Source: Clostridium sp. AM34-11AC (GTDB lineage Bacteria; Bacillota; Clostridia; Lachnospirales; Lachnospiraceae). Taken from it: a DNA stretch of 33,543 nt. The stretch covers positions 1-33,543 of the forward strand of contig NZ_QWGL01000029.1 of NCBI RefSeq assembly GCF_003435375.1, given 5' to 3'. The position numbers and the translations under genes are program-made. Position 1 is the first letter of the stretch; each line of letters opens with the position of its first letter. The notes under the pieces were generated by a model that did no database searches, was not told where the DNA came from, and saw only the letters and a program-made list of their open reading frames with translations. Of the stretch, positions 7,494 through 15,510 are shown piece after piece.

Positions 7494-7528
7494 AACACGG
7501 AAGCATAAAGATGGAGAGGAGGACTTTT

Positions 7529-7786
7529 ATGGGACCAATTTTTGAGGGCGATGGGTGGTTTTGCGTGATAGCGATCATTGTTTCGGAGCTTTTAGCGGAT
7601 ATTCCCTGGCTGTCGGATCAACTGAGACTCCCGGGAATCGTGATGATCTCACTGATTTTTGCCCTGTTTTACGGGCCGGAACCAAAGCGGATCTCGAAAA
7701 AAATTTTCGTGGGAGGAGTAGTGGGGCTTACGGCTGCTTCGCTGCTTGGAGAACTGGTCGGAAATTTTATTGGAAAAGGTATCTGA
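7529..7786 (+). CDS. Small membrane protein of unknown function
   Basis: The 85-residue product begins MGPIFEGDGWFCVIAIIVS and has about three hydrophobic segments: residues 10-24, 36-50 and 62-80, the last glycine-rich. I chose the ATG at 7529 over the one at 7511 because AGGAGG at 7517-7522 lies 6 nt upstream; the 7511 start would put that site inside the gene. A good promoter lies at 7321-7349, but the MITE-like element is inserted between promoter and gene, giving a structured leader of about 170 nt. I recognise no family. Confidence 0.65.
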   Translation: MGPIFEGDGWFCVIAIIVSELLADIPWLSDQLRLPGIVMISLIFALFYGPEPKRISKKIFVGGVVGLTAASLLGELVGNFIGKGI

Positions 7787-7835
7787 ATCATTCTGTTGGA
7801 AAATCAGATTTGAATGAAAAAATATGCGGGCACAT

Positions 7836-7862
7836 AAAAAAGAATGTGCCTTGGCACATTCT
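7836..7862 (-). terminator. Palindromic hairpin with T run on the minus strand
   Basis: AGAATGTGCC (7841-7850) and GGCACATTCT (7853-7862) form a perfect 10-bp stem; read on the minus strand it ends in six T residues. It could stop transcription running left from rpmB, behind the first terminator at 7975-8001. Confidence 0.5.
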
Positions 7863-7927
7863 CGCGCCTCGCGCGGTCGCTTGCGACAGTCTACACCTTC
7901 GCGCGAGTGCGCATCTTTGGCACGTCA

Positions 7928-7984
7928 GTGCCTTTTCATGTAACAGGAAATTCCGAGGCATTTCCTGTTACATGAAAAAGGCAC
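7928..7984. repeat. Long inverted repeat between convergent genes
   Basis: The 24-nt arm 7928-7951 pairs with 7960-7984 with a single bulged A; 19 bp (7933-7951 with 7960-7978) are perfect. Other palindromes lie to the left: GTCGC/GCGAC and CTCGCGCG/CGCGCGAG between about 7867 and 7911. The right end shares bases with the rpmB terminator. Confidence 0.75.
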
Positions 7985-8001
7985 CCTCACATGAGGATGC
8001 C
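7975..8001 (-). terminator. rpmB terminator
   Basis: On the minus strand a hairpin of GGCA-CCTCA type closes with TGAGG-TGCC (one mismatch; bases 8001 to 7980), followed by five T residues. It lies about 35 nt after the rpmB stop. Confidence 0.65.
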
Positions 8002-8034
8002 TTCATTTCATTTCCCTATCTTGTAAAAGGAGGA

Positions 8035-8220
8035 TTAAGCTCTCTCAACGAGACCGGATCTTAAGCAGGAAGTGCATACATACATCTTGCGGGAGCCGCC
8101 GTTAACCTTAACCTTTACAGATTTTACATTCGCGTTCCAGATTTTATTGGATCTTCTATGGGAATGGCTTACTCCATTACCAAAGTGAGCCGCCTTTTCG
8201 CAAATAGCACATTTAGCCAT
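8035..8220 (-). CDS. rpmB: 50S ribosomal protein L28
   Basis: L28 is a small protein of the large ribosomal subunit. The 61-residue product begins MAKCAICEKAAHFGN and contains HSHRRSNKIWNANV, both diagnostic. It keeps two Cys-x-x-Cys pairs (residues 4/7 and near 49/52), so this is the zinc-ribbon form of L28. AAGGAGG is placed just before the ATG on the minus strand, and a promoter lies at 8276-8304. The gene is divergent from asp23-fakA, the standard arrangement in Firmicutes. Confidence 0.97.
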   Translation of the reverse strand: MAKCAICEKAAHFGNGVSHSHRRSNKIWNANVKSVKVKVNGGSRKMYVCTSCLRSGLVERA

Positions 8221-8275
8221 GATTCCACCTCCTTAATCATTCATACGGTTGGATGCAAAAATCCATAACATGGAT

Positions 8276-8304
8276 ATCATAGCAGAAGATTAAATATTTT
8301 GCAA
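8276..8304 (-). promoter_or_regulatory. rpmB promoter
   Basis: On the minus strand TTGCAA (8304-8299) and TATGAT (8281-8276) are spaced by 17 bp, about 50 nt upstream of the start codon. Confidence 0.65.
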
Positions 8305-8354
8305 GCAAAATTTTTAGAAATTTCACATTTTTTTGAAAAATAAGTGGAATCCCA

Positions 8355-8383
8355 TGGACAGAGAAAACCTGATATGGTATATT
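8355..8383 (+). promoter_or_regulatory. Probable promoter of asp23-fakA
   Basis: TGGACA (8355-8360) and TATATT (8378-8383) are spaced by 17 bp. The leader would be about 135 nt. It contains an AAAGTTC/GAACTTT hairpin (8393-8416), a repeated TGATCCGG and a short GGCG/CGCC hairpin followed by T residues near 8463-8479, so regulation in the leader is possible. No known riboswitch was recognised in it. Confidence 0.5.
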
Positions 8384-8524
8384 AGGGTTATTAAAGTTCA
8401 ATTATAAAGGAACTTTTGCGCGAATGATCCGGGTGGTCTGTGTTATGATCCGGCTGGATCGTTGGCGTTTGCGCCTTTTATCAGGATACGGCGCTTATAA
8501 TCAGTAGGAATGGAGGCTTAGCGT

Positions 8525-8881
8525 ATGAAGGGATGTATTAACAATAAAATGGGACAGATCCAGATCGACACCGATGTTATCGCTCTTTATGCTGGCACGA
8601 CAGCGGTAGAATGCTTTGGAATCGTGGGAATGGCTGCAGTAAGTATGAAAGACGGTCTGGTAAAGCTATTAAAGAGAGAAAGCCTGACTCACGGAATCAA
8701 TGTTACGATCAATGATAATGCAATTGAGATCGACTTCCACGTAATCGTATCCTATGGCGTCAGCATCTCGACCGTAGCGGATAACCTGATCGAGAGTGTG
8801 AAATACAAAGTAGAAGAGTTCACGGGAATGCCGGTTGAAAAGATCAATATCTTTGTTGAAGGCGTTCGAGTGATAGATTAA
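8525..8881 (+). CDS. Asp23/Gls24 family envelope stress protein (YloU-like)
   Basis: The 118-residue product has the Asp23 pattern: QIQIDTDVIALYAGTTAVECFGIVGM near the start, the central IDFHVIVSYGVSI strand pair, and the C-terminal VEKINIFVEGVRV. Family members form membrane-associated filaments or help with cell-envelope stress. YloU of Bacillus lies directly before yloV, as this gene does before fakA, with a 16-nt gap. GGAGG precedes the ATG. The family call is firm; the function in this organism is inferred. Confidence 0.92.
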   Translation: MKGCINNKMGQIQIDTDVIALYAGTTAVECFGIVGMAAVSMKDGLVKLLKRESLTHGINVTINDNAIEIDFHVIVSYGVSISTVADNLIESVKYKVEEFTGMPVEKINIFVEGVRVID

Positions 8882-8897
8882 GGAGGAAGTAAAATCC

Positions 8898-10607
8898 ATG
8901 GAATTAAAGTCCGTAGATGCCGCTCTCTTACAGAAAGCGGTTCTGGCCGCAGCGAAAGGCCTTGAGGCAAAAAAAGAATGGATTAACGAATTAAACGTAT
9001 TCCCGGTTCCGGACGGTGATACGGGTACGAATATGACCATGACGATCATGGCCGCAGCAAGAGAGGTGGCTGCGATCGAGAATCCGACAATGGAGTCCAT
9101 CGCGAAGGCTCTCTCATCCGGTTCCTTAAGAGGTGCCCGCGGTAACTCCGGCGTTATCTTATCCCAGTTATTCCGCGGTTTCACAAAAGAGATCAAGGAA
9201 TCCAATGAAATTACAGTGACAAGCCTGGCGAATGCCTTTACCCGCGCAACTGAGACTGCCTACAAGGCTGTTATGAAGCCGAAGGAAGGTACGATCCTCA
9301 CAGTCGCTAAGGGAATGGCTGAGAAGGCCGTTGATCTTGCGACACAGACAGATGACGTGATTGATTTTCTGACCCAGGTCATCGAGGAAGGCGACTATGT
9401 ATTAAGCCAGACTCCGGAGATGCTCCCGGTATTAAAACAGGCTGGTGTTGTTGACTCCGGCGGACAGGGACTTATGCAGGTCATGAAGGGCGGTCTTGAC
9501 GGTCTTTTAGGAAGAGGGATTCCGTTTGATGCCGTTGCTCCGGCAGCCGGAAACACAGAGTCCACAAAGCCGAAGGTGGCTGCGGGAAGTGACGATCTTT
9601 CCACTTCCGATATTAAGTACGGCTATTGCACTGAGTTTATCGTAAATGTGGAGAAAGCTTATGATATGGACGAGGAGCAGAAATTCAAGGGATATTTAGA
9701 GTCCATCGGTGACTGCGTCGTTGTAGTTTCCGATGACGATATTATCAAAGTCCATGTCCACACGAACCATCCGGGTCTTGCATTTGAGAAAGGTCTGACT
9801 TACGGTTCCCTTTCCAGAATGAAGATCGACAATATGCGCGAGGAGCACCACGAGCGTCTGATCCAGAACGCTTCCAATGTTGCCCAGACTCCGGAAACTC
9901 CGGCTGAGGCAAAAAAAGAGGAAGCTCCGGCATCCAACGAGCCGAGAAAACCGTACGGCTTCATCGCTGTCTCCATCGGTAAAGGTCTCGGTGAGATCTT
10001 CAAGGGAATTGGCGCTGACTACCTGATCGAGGGCGGACAGACGATGAACCCGAGTACCGAGGATATGCTAAATGCCATCGAGAAGGTAAATGCGGACGTG
10101 ATCTACATCCTTCCAAACAACAAGAATATCATTCTTGCCGCTGAACAGGCTAAGAGTCTTGTGGAAGATAAGAAGATCTTCGTTGTTCCGTCCAAGACTG
10201 TACCGCAGGGTATCGCGGCTCTCATCAACTTTCTTCCGGATCTTTCACCGGAGGAGAACCTTGAGAACATGACATCCGAGATGGGACGGATCCACACAGG
10301 CCAGATCACCTACGCGGTCCGCAACACAAATATCGACGGAATGGAGATCCATGAGGGTGATATCATGGGAATCGGTGATTCTGGCATGCTCGCCGTAGGC
10401 CAGAATGTAAATGAAACCGTTCTTGAGACCTTAAAGCACCTGGTGGATGACGAGTCCGAGCTGATCAGCGTTTACTCCGGTGAGGACGTGACGGAGGAAG
10501 ATGCGGCAGCACTTGTAGAAAAAGTGCAGGCGGCATTCCCGAACTGTGAAGTTGAATTAAACGACGGCGGTCAGCCGATCTATTATTACCTGCTTTCCGT
10601 AGAGTAA
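8898..10607 (+). CDS. Fatty acid kinase catalytic subunit FakA-like (DAK2/YloV)
   Basis: The 569-residue product has an N-terminal DAK2 (DhaL-like) ATP-binding domain with NVFPVPDGDTGTNM at residues 33-46 and GSLRGARGNSGVI near residues 75-87. A middle DAK1-like region and a C-terminal domain ending NDGGQPIYYYLLSVE follow. FakA phosphorylates fatty acids bound by a separate FakB (DegV) protein, which feeds exogenous fatty acids into phospholipids. No DegV gene is present in this window. It follows asp23 with AAGGAGG before its ATG and is probably in the same operon. A terminator lies downstream at 10658-10703. Confidence 0.9.
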   Translation: MELKSVDAALLQKAVLAAAKGLEAKKEWINELNVFPVPDGDTGTNMTMTIMAAAREVAAIENPTMESIAKALSSGSLRGARGNSGVILSQLFRGFTKEIKESNEITVTSLANAFTRATETAYKAVMKPKEGTILTVAKGMAEKAVDLATQTDDVIDFLTQVIEEGDYVLSQTPEMLPVLKQAGVVDSGGQGLMQVMKGGLDGLLGRGIPFDAVAPAAGNTESTKPKVAAGSDDLSTSDIKYGYCTEFIVNVEKAYDMDEEQKFKGYLESIGDCVVVVSDDDIIKVHVHTNHPGLAFEKGLTYGSLSRMKIDNMREEHHERLIQNASNVAQTPETPAEAKKEEAPASNEPRKPYGFIAVSIGKGLGEIFKGIGADYLIEGGQTMNPSTEDMLNAIEKVNADVIYILPNNKNIILAAEQAKSLVEDKKIFVVPSKTVPQGIAALINFLPDLSPEENLENMTSEMGRIHTGQITYAVRNTNIDGMEIHEGDIMGIGDSGMLAVGQNVNETVLETLKHLVDDESELISVYSGEDVTEEDAAALVEKVQAAFPNCEVELNDGGQPIYYYLLSVE

Positions 10608-10657
10608 GCGGGGAGATGCCAGAGGCGCCTGGCGCCCCGGTGAATGCATAACGACAG

Positions 10658-10703
10658 AAAAAGCTGCTCCCTTTGGTCAGAAGACCCGATGAGGCAGCTT
10701 TTT
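10658..10703 (+). terminator. Terminator after fakA
   Basis: AAAAAGCTGC (10658-10667) pairs perfectly with GCAGCTTTTT (10694-10703), with an inner GGTC/GACC stem. The A- and T-rich outer ends allow it to work in both directions. Confidence 0.75.
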
Positions 10704-10791
10704 CCATGAGACAAAAAACGGAAAGTTTCCGGTATGTTCTCAGTGGGCTGCAGACTGCGCCGTAGGATAAGACAAAAGGAGCGTGAAAACG

Positions 10792-12846
10792 ATGGCAAAC
10801 GACCAATCCATAGAGACCTTAAAAGGAATCGGAGAAAAAACGGCAAAGCTTTTTGAAAAAGTCGGGATCCGCACCATCGACGATCTGCTCCACTACTATC
10901 CGAAGGGCTATGATACCTACGGGGAGCCGAAAGCCATCGGGGAGCTTTCTGAGGATGAGACCGGGACCGTGGAGGGCTTTTTAAAGAGCGGGGCCACAGG
11001 AGTCCACGTAAACGGTCTTTCCATCGTCCAGGCGACTATCAGCGATATGACCGGAAAACTTCGTCTCGTCTGGTATCATATGCCGTATTTAAAGAACACT
11101 CTGCGGCCGGACAGTCATTTTATCTTCCGGGGCCGTGTGATCCGTAAAAAGAACGGACTCACGATGGAACAGCCCCAGATGTTTAAGCCGGAGGCCTACG
11201 AGGAACTTTTATCCAGCATGCGCCCGGTCTATGCCCAGACGAAGGGTCTGGGAAATAAGATGATCACTTCCGCAGTCGAGCAGGCACTTGCGTTCCGGAC
11301 GTTGGAGAGGGATTATCTCCCGGCAGGTCTCAGGATCGCAAACGAGCTTGCGGAGTACAACTTTGCTATCGAGCACATCCATTTTCCGTCGAATGAGGAA
11401 GAACTGAAGTTTGCGAGGAAGCGCCTCGTGTACGATGAATTTTTCTTCTTCCTTCTGGCAGTGCGTCATTTAAAGGAGAAACGTCAGAATGTGCAGAGCC
11501 CATTCCATATGGAAAAACAGGATGAATGCCGGAAGCTTCTGGTGGATCTGCCTTACAGGCTCACGAACGCCCAGCTGAGGACGCTGGAGGAAGTCCTGAA
11601 GGACCTCAAGAGCGGTTCCGTCATGAACCGGCTGATCCAGGGTGATGTTGGCTCCGGTAAGACGATCATCGCCGTTCTGGCGCTCCTGGCAGCCTGCGAG
11701 AACGGATACCAGGGCGCTCTCATGGTGCCGACGGAAGTTCTCGCGAGACAGCACTTCGAGTCTGTGACGGAACTCTTTGAGAAGCATGGTGTGGACAAAA
11801 AGGTGATCCTGCTCACTGGTTCCATGACGGCAAAGGAAAAGCGGATCGCCTACGAGAAAGTTGCCTCCCATGAAGCGGATATCATCATCGGAACCCACGC
11901 CCTGATCCAGGAGAAGATAGTCTATGATAACCTTGCCCTCGTCATCACCGACGAGCAGCACCGGTTCGGTGTCGCCCAGAGGGAGATGTTTGGAAACAAG
12001 GGACAGATGCCTCATGTGCTGGTCATGAGCGCCACCCCAATCCCGAGGACTCTGGCGATCATCCTTTACGGGGACCTCGATATTTCCGTCATCGACGAGC
12101 TCCCGGCAAACCGTCTTCCCATCAAGAACTGCGTGGTGGACAAGAGCTACCGCCCGCGGGCTTACCGTTTTATCGAAAACGAGGTAAAAAATGGACGCCA
12201 GGCCTACGTGATCTGCCCGATGGTGGAGGAGAGTGAGATGATCGATGCAGAAAACGTCCTGGACTACACGAAGATCTTAAGGCAGAATCTGCCGGGGATC
12301 CGGGTGGAGTACCTTCACGGGAAGATGAAGGGAAAAGAGAAAAATAAGATCATGGAAGAATTTGCCGCCGGGGAGATCCAGGTGCTTGTCTCCACCACAG
12401 TCATCGAGGTTGGGGTCAACGTGCCGAACGCTACGGTGATGATGATCGAGAATGCCGAACGGTTCGGCCTTGCGCAGCTCCATCAGCTTCGGGGCCGCGT
12501 TGGACGGGGGGACAAGCAGTCCTACTGCATCATGGTGAATGCCTCCGGAAATAAGGAGAAAAACAGGCGTCTGGACGTCTTGAATAAGTCCAACGACGGC
12601 TTTTATATCGCTTCCGAGGATCTGAAGCTCCGGGGTCCCGGTGATATCTTCGGGATCCGTCAGAGCGGAGACCTGGAGTTCCAGCTTGCGGATATCTATA
12701 CAGATGCGGTGACGCTTAAGAAGGTCTCCGAGGACGTGAACCGGCTTTTGGAGCAGGATGAAAACCTGGAACAGGAAGAAAACCAGGAATTAAAGAAGCG
12801 CCTCGACAGGTTTCTGGAAGAAAAATATGAGAAGCTGAACCTGTAA
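10792..12846 (+). CDS. recG: ATP-dependent DNA helicase RecG
   Basis: RecG remodels stalled replication forks and branched DNA. The 684-residue product has an N-terminal wedge/OB-fold region with LKGIGEKTAKLFEKVGI and LLHYYPKGYD, then a superfamily 2 helicase core. The core shows Walker A GDVGSGKT (residues 284-291), DEQH (387-390), the SATPIPRTLA motif and HQLRGRVGRG. I chose the ATG at 10792: AAAGGAG at 10775-10781 is 10 nt upstream, whereas the GTG at 10783 is too close. The order asp23-fakA-recG is conserved in Firmicutes. Confidence 0.97.
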   Translation: MANDQSIETLKGIGEKTAKLFEKVGIRTIDDLLHYYPKGYDTYGEPKAIGELSEDETGTVEGFLKSGATGVHVNGLSIVQATISDMTGKLRLVWYHMPYLKNTLRPDSHFIFRGRVIRKKNGLTMEQPQMFKPEAYEELLSSMRPVYAQTKGLGNKMITSAVEQALAFRTLERDYLPAGLRIANELAEYNFAIEHIHFPSNEEELKFARKRLVYDEFFFFLLAVRHLKEKRQNVQSPFHMEKQDECRKLLVDLPYRLTNAQLRTLEEVLKDLKSGSVMNRLIQGDVGSGKTIIAVLALLAACENGYQGALMVPTEVLARQHFESVTELFEKHGVDKKVILLTGSMTAKEKRIAYEKVASHEADIIIGTHALIQEKIVYDNLALVITDEQHRFGVAQREMFGNKGQMPHVLVMSATPIPRTLAIILYGDLDISVIDELPANRLPIKNCVVDKSYRPRAYRFIENEVKNGRQAYVICPMVEESEMIDAENVLDYTKILRQNLPGIRVEYLHGKMKGKEKNKIMEEFAAGEIQVLVSTTVIEVGVNVPNATVMMIENAERFGLAQLHQLRGRVGRGDKQSYCIMVNASGNKEKNRRLDVLNKSNDGFYIASEDLKLRGPGDIFGIRQSGDLEFQLADIYTDAVTLKKVSEDVNRLLEQDENLEQEENQELKKRLDRFLEEKYEKLNL

Positions 12847-12917
12847 TAAAAAGAATTATTGAACCTGCCGGTATATGACCAACCATCAAAGCTGAAACAT
12901 TGAGAATACCGGGAAGT

Positions 12918-12949
12918 GCAGCAAGCTCGCAGACCTGCTGAACAGTTAC
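12918..12949 (-). mobile_element. Partial copy B of the MITE-like repeat
   Basis: On the minus strand this matches the first 32 bases of the element, from the terminal GTAACTGTTCAGCAGG through the first hairpin. The rest has diverged or been lost. A CCGGTAT/ATACCGG inverted repeat (about 12870-12912) lies just beyond it. Confidence 0.7.
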
Positions 12950-12990
12950 GAAAAGCCACAAATTGATTATAAAAGAGGAGAATGACACAC

Positions 12991-13491
12991 ATGACGAGAC
13001 TTGATGAACTCTTATATGAAATGACACGCTACGACGACAAGGATGTAAAACGGATCCAGCACTTTTTGAAGGTCCATGAATTCGCGAGACTGATCGGCCT
13101 TGCGGAAAATCTCGATCCGTACACCCAGGAGGTTCTGGAGGCAGCGGCCATCGTTCATGACATCGGAATTCACAAAGCAGAAGAAAAGTATGGAAGAAAC
13201 ACTGGAAAATATCAGGAGATGGAGGGACCGGGCGAGGCGCGGACCATGCTGACAGCCCTTTCCTGGCCCCAGGAGGTCATCGACCGTGTCTGCTATCTGG
13301 TAGGACATCACCACACATACGATAATATCGATGGAATGGACTACCAGATCCTTGTGGAGGCGGATTTCCTCGTCAATCTCTTCGAGGATGGATCCACACC
13401 GGACACCCAGAAGAGTGTATTTGAGAGAATATTCCGAACGGAAGGTGGAAAACGTCTGTTCCGTCTGATGTTTGAGAGCGGAGAGGAATAA
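12991..13491 (+). CDS. HD-domain phosphohydrolase
   Basis: The 166-residue product has the HD metal-binding pattern: His29, His56-Asp57 (IVHDIG), a His cluster at 106-108 (GHHH) and Asp125. HD proteins hydrolyse nucleotides or other phosphate esters in the cytoplasm; this small single-domain type gives no clue to the substrate. I chose the ATG at 12991 because GAGGAG at 12975-12980 lies 10 nt upstream and is too close to the ATG at 12982. Directly after its stop, in the same frame, is a fragment resembling topoisomerase III. The last residues could therefore reflect a rearrangement. Confidence 0.85.
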   Translation: MTRLDELLYEMTRYDDKDVKRIQHFLKVHEFARLIGLAENLDPYTQEVLEAAAIVHDIGIHKAEEKYGRNTGKYQEMEGPGEARTMLTALSWPQEVIDRVCYLVGHHHTYDNIDGMDYQILVEADFLVNLFEDGSTPDTQKSVFERIFRTEGGKRLFRLMFESGEE

Positions 13492-13623
13492 ACAGGTGAA
13501 AACACTTCTGGGAGGGGCAAATATATCGTTACATGGGCACTGGGACATCTTGTGACTCTGGCGGACCTGGTGAACAACGTGTCCGCGATGGCACTTGCTG
13601 GGATAAAACTGGATAATAAGTGA
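13492..13623 (+). pseudogene. Remnant of a DNA topoisomerase III gene
   Basis: This stretch has no start codon. Read in the same frame as the preceding HD gene, it gives 43 codons including KYIVTWALGHLVTLAD, the conserved N-terminal block of TopB enzymes (the intact topB at 29588 has AIVTWCVGHLVTM at the same place). Upstream homology is lost, and after LADLVNN the sequence no longer follows TopB before a TGA at 13621. Either a second topB has been deleted except for this block, or a short duplication was captured. It is closer to the Bacillus-type sequence than to the local topB. Confidence 0.65.
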
Positions 13624-13684
13624 TCACAGATACGCGGCAGGGACGATATTGCAGGTATATCAGATAAGTGAGAAGGAATAAAGT

Positions 13685-14251
13685 ATGTCAGTTAAATTAA
13701 AACAGGTATTTTCAGGGAAACGCCTTGATGAGGTCCATGCCCTCTATGAGACCGCATTTCCCGCCAGCGAGAAGAAACCTTTCTCCATGATCGTTTCCGG
13801 GCAGGGGACAGGGCTGGTGGAGATCCTTTCCCTGGAAGAGAATAATAGGTTTCTTGGTCTTGCCATCATGGCGAAGGCGGGAGACCGGGTGCTTCTTGAC
13901 TATTTTGCCATCGCGGATGAAGTGCGGGGGCATGGAGCCGGCTCTGCGGCACTTCAGGCGCTCCGTGAGAGATATCAAGGCATGAGGATCATCATTGAGA
14001 TCGAGAGCACGAAATGTGAGGATGAAGAGGAACTGGCTCTCCGCACACGCCGGAAAAAGTTCTATCTGCGGAATGGGTTTACGATGCTGCCGTACTACAT
14101 CGATCTCTGGGGGACGGAGATGGAGATGCTTTCAAATGGTCAGCCATGCCCGTATGAGGAATATCTCGATATCTATACAACGGCATTTGGAACAAAAGTA
14201 TCCGATAAGATCCATTTTTTAGGGGACGCACCGGCGGCAGATGAGATCTGA
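13685..14251 (+). CDS. GNAT family N-acetyltransferase
   Basis: The 188-residue product shows the GNAT core: the beta4 strand LLDYFAIADEVRG leads into the acetyl-CoA pyrophosphate loop RGHGAGS (residues 81-87). RRKKFYLRNGF fits the later motif B. GNAT enzymes transfer an acetyl group from acetyl-CoA to an amine; the substrate cannot be read from the sequence. AAGGAA precedes the ATG. It stands alone after the topB remnant, and no terminator is obvious behind it. Confidence 0.85.
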   Translation: MSVKLKQVFSGKRLDEVHALYETAFPASEKKPFSMIVSGQGTGLVEILSLEENNRFLGLAIMAKAGDRVLLDYFAIADEVRGHGAGSAALQALRERYQGMRIIIEIESTKCEDEEELALRTRRKKFYLRNGFTMLPYYIDLWGTEMEMLSNGQPCPYEEYLDIYTTAFGTKVSDKIHFLGDAPAADEI

Positions 14252-14368
14252 TGGCAGCCTGGGAGCAATTTCCGAAGAAATAAGAATCAAATTCACAAAA
14301 AGTACACAGGGGTATGATATAGTGAGCGATAAGTGAGTCAGGAGCAGGCTTGCATGCTTCTGACGAAC

Positions 14369-14449
14369 GGCGAACTGGACCACAATAGCTGCGTTAGCAG
14401 CGGTCAGCACCATAGGTGCGAATTGTGGTATAGTGAGCGTGCTTTCGCC
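14369..14449 (+). ncRNA. Predicted three-way-junction element upstream of the lipoprotein gene
   Basis: CCACAAT (14380-14386) pairs with ATTGTGG (14422-14428). Inside are two hairpins, GCTGC-gtta-GCAGC (14388-14401) and GCACC-ata-GGTGC (14407-14419). An outer GGCGAA/TTCGCC pair (14369-14374, 14444-14449) can extend the stem. A separate hairpin GTCAG...CTGAC lies at 14337-14364. The 11-mer TATAGTGAGCG occurs on both sides (14318-14328, 14429-14439). It may be an RNA leader of the lipoprotein gene or another dispersed palindromic repeat. Confidence 0.5.
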
Positions 14450-14483
14450 AACAAATCAATTAACAATGAGAGGATTACCAGAT

Positions 14484-15431
14484 ATGAAAAAACATGTATT
14501 ATTAGGAGCGCTGCTCCTGACAGCAGCACTTTCGGCAGGACTTACCGGCTGTTCTTCTTCCGGCACAAAGGAATCAGGATCCCCGAAGGTGGAGATCTCC
14601 GAGATCAGAGATGACGTTGTAGAACCGGATTTCTCCGGTGCGGACATTGAAGTTTATGCATTAAATGCACCGATCGATTTTGACTACTCCAGCTCCGACA
14701 CCGATATGATCTTTAAGAAAAAAGACGGTGTATGGCTGGATGCCATGGATTCCGCAATCCCGTTAAACCAGGAAAAATTTGAGGCGATGGCACAGAATTT
14801 CCTGAATCTTCATGCGATCTCTGAAATTGACAGTGCTGATACCGCATCTGACTATGGTATGGGAAATCCGGTATACACTGTGACGATCACCGACAGCGAA
14901 AAAGGTGAGATCACTCTGAGCATCGGAAACAAGGATGCAGACGGAAATTACTATCTCTCCGATGAGAAAAATATCTATCTCGTAAAAGCATCCACAGTAG
15001 ACTCCCTGGTATTCGACTATGATACCCTGGTTGTCCGCGAGGGACTGGATATTCAGGTCACAGCAGCTGATCTTCAGAACGTGTCCATCACCATGGACGG
15101 TAAGACAACGTCCTACAAGAACTCTGATACAGAGGTCTTGACGACCATCGCAGACGGAATCAGCAATCTCAAACCGTTCGACTATGCAAGCTACCATGTT
15201 TTAAATCAGGAACTTGCTAATGCTGACCTGACAACAGATACCCGCATTACATTCCAGGCGGAGCTCACTGTAAATGGTGAGAAGAAGTCTCTCACGATTT
15301 ATGTCGGAACATACGCAAATCCGGATCAGACATACCGCTATGTGCAGCTTGATGGATCCAACATGATCATGGTCGTTGACAACAACATCGTATTAAACCT
15401 CTTAAACGGTCTGACACCGGATGAGGAATAA
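14484..15431 (+). CDS. DUF4340-like lipoprotein
   Basis: The 315-residue product has a lipoprotein signal peptide with lipobox LTGC (residues 20-23), so it should be anchored to the outer face of the cytoplasmic membrane at Cys23. A serine-rich linker follows. The extracellular part has repeated patterns of the type FKKKDGVWLDAMDSAIPLNQEKFEAM and SDYGMGNPVYTVTITD, as in DUF4340 proteins. In other bacteria these often occur with ABC-2 type export genes, but no such partner is next to it here. GAGAGG at 14469-14474 gives the start. A strong terminator follows at 15462-15510. Confidence 0.85.
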   Translation: MKKHVLLGALLLTAALSAGLTGCSSSGTKESGSPKVEISEIRDDVVEPDFSGADIEVYALNAPIDFDYSSSDTDMIFKKKDGVWLDAMDSAIPLNQEKFEAMAQNFLNLHAISEIDSADTASDYGMGNPVYTVTITDSEKGEITLSIGNKDADGNYYLSDEKNIYLVKASTVDSLVFDYDTLVVREGLDIQVTAADLQNVSITMDGKTTSYKNSDTEVLTTIADGISNLKPFDYASYHVLNQELANADLTTDTRITFQAELTVNGEKKSLTIYVGTYANPDQTYRYVQLDGSNMIMVVDNNIVLNLLNGLTPDEE

Positions 15432-15461
15432 GTGCAAAGAAAATGCATAAACATGCATGAT

Positions 15462-15510
15462 AAGGCAAGAAAAAGGCAATTCTTACACCCCTTTTTCTTG
15501 CCTTTTTTTT
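15462..15510 (+). terminator. Strong terminator after the lipoprotein gene
   Basis: A perfect 15-bp stem (15462-15476 with 15490-15504, GGCAAGAAAAAGG type) is closed by a 13-nt loop and followed by a run of eight T residues (15503-15510). Confidence 0.88.

Noticed and set aside
7555..8064. 169-codon plus-strand frame through the repeat-rich stretch
   Set aside because: It overlaps the small membrane gene in another frame, runs through several palindromes and the rpmB terminator, and its composition is not protein-like.
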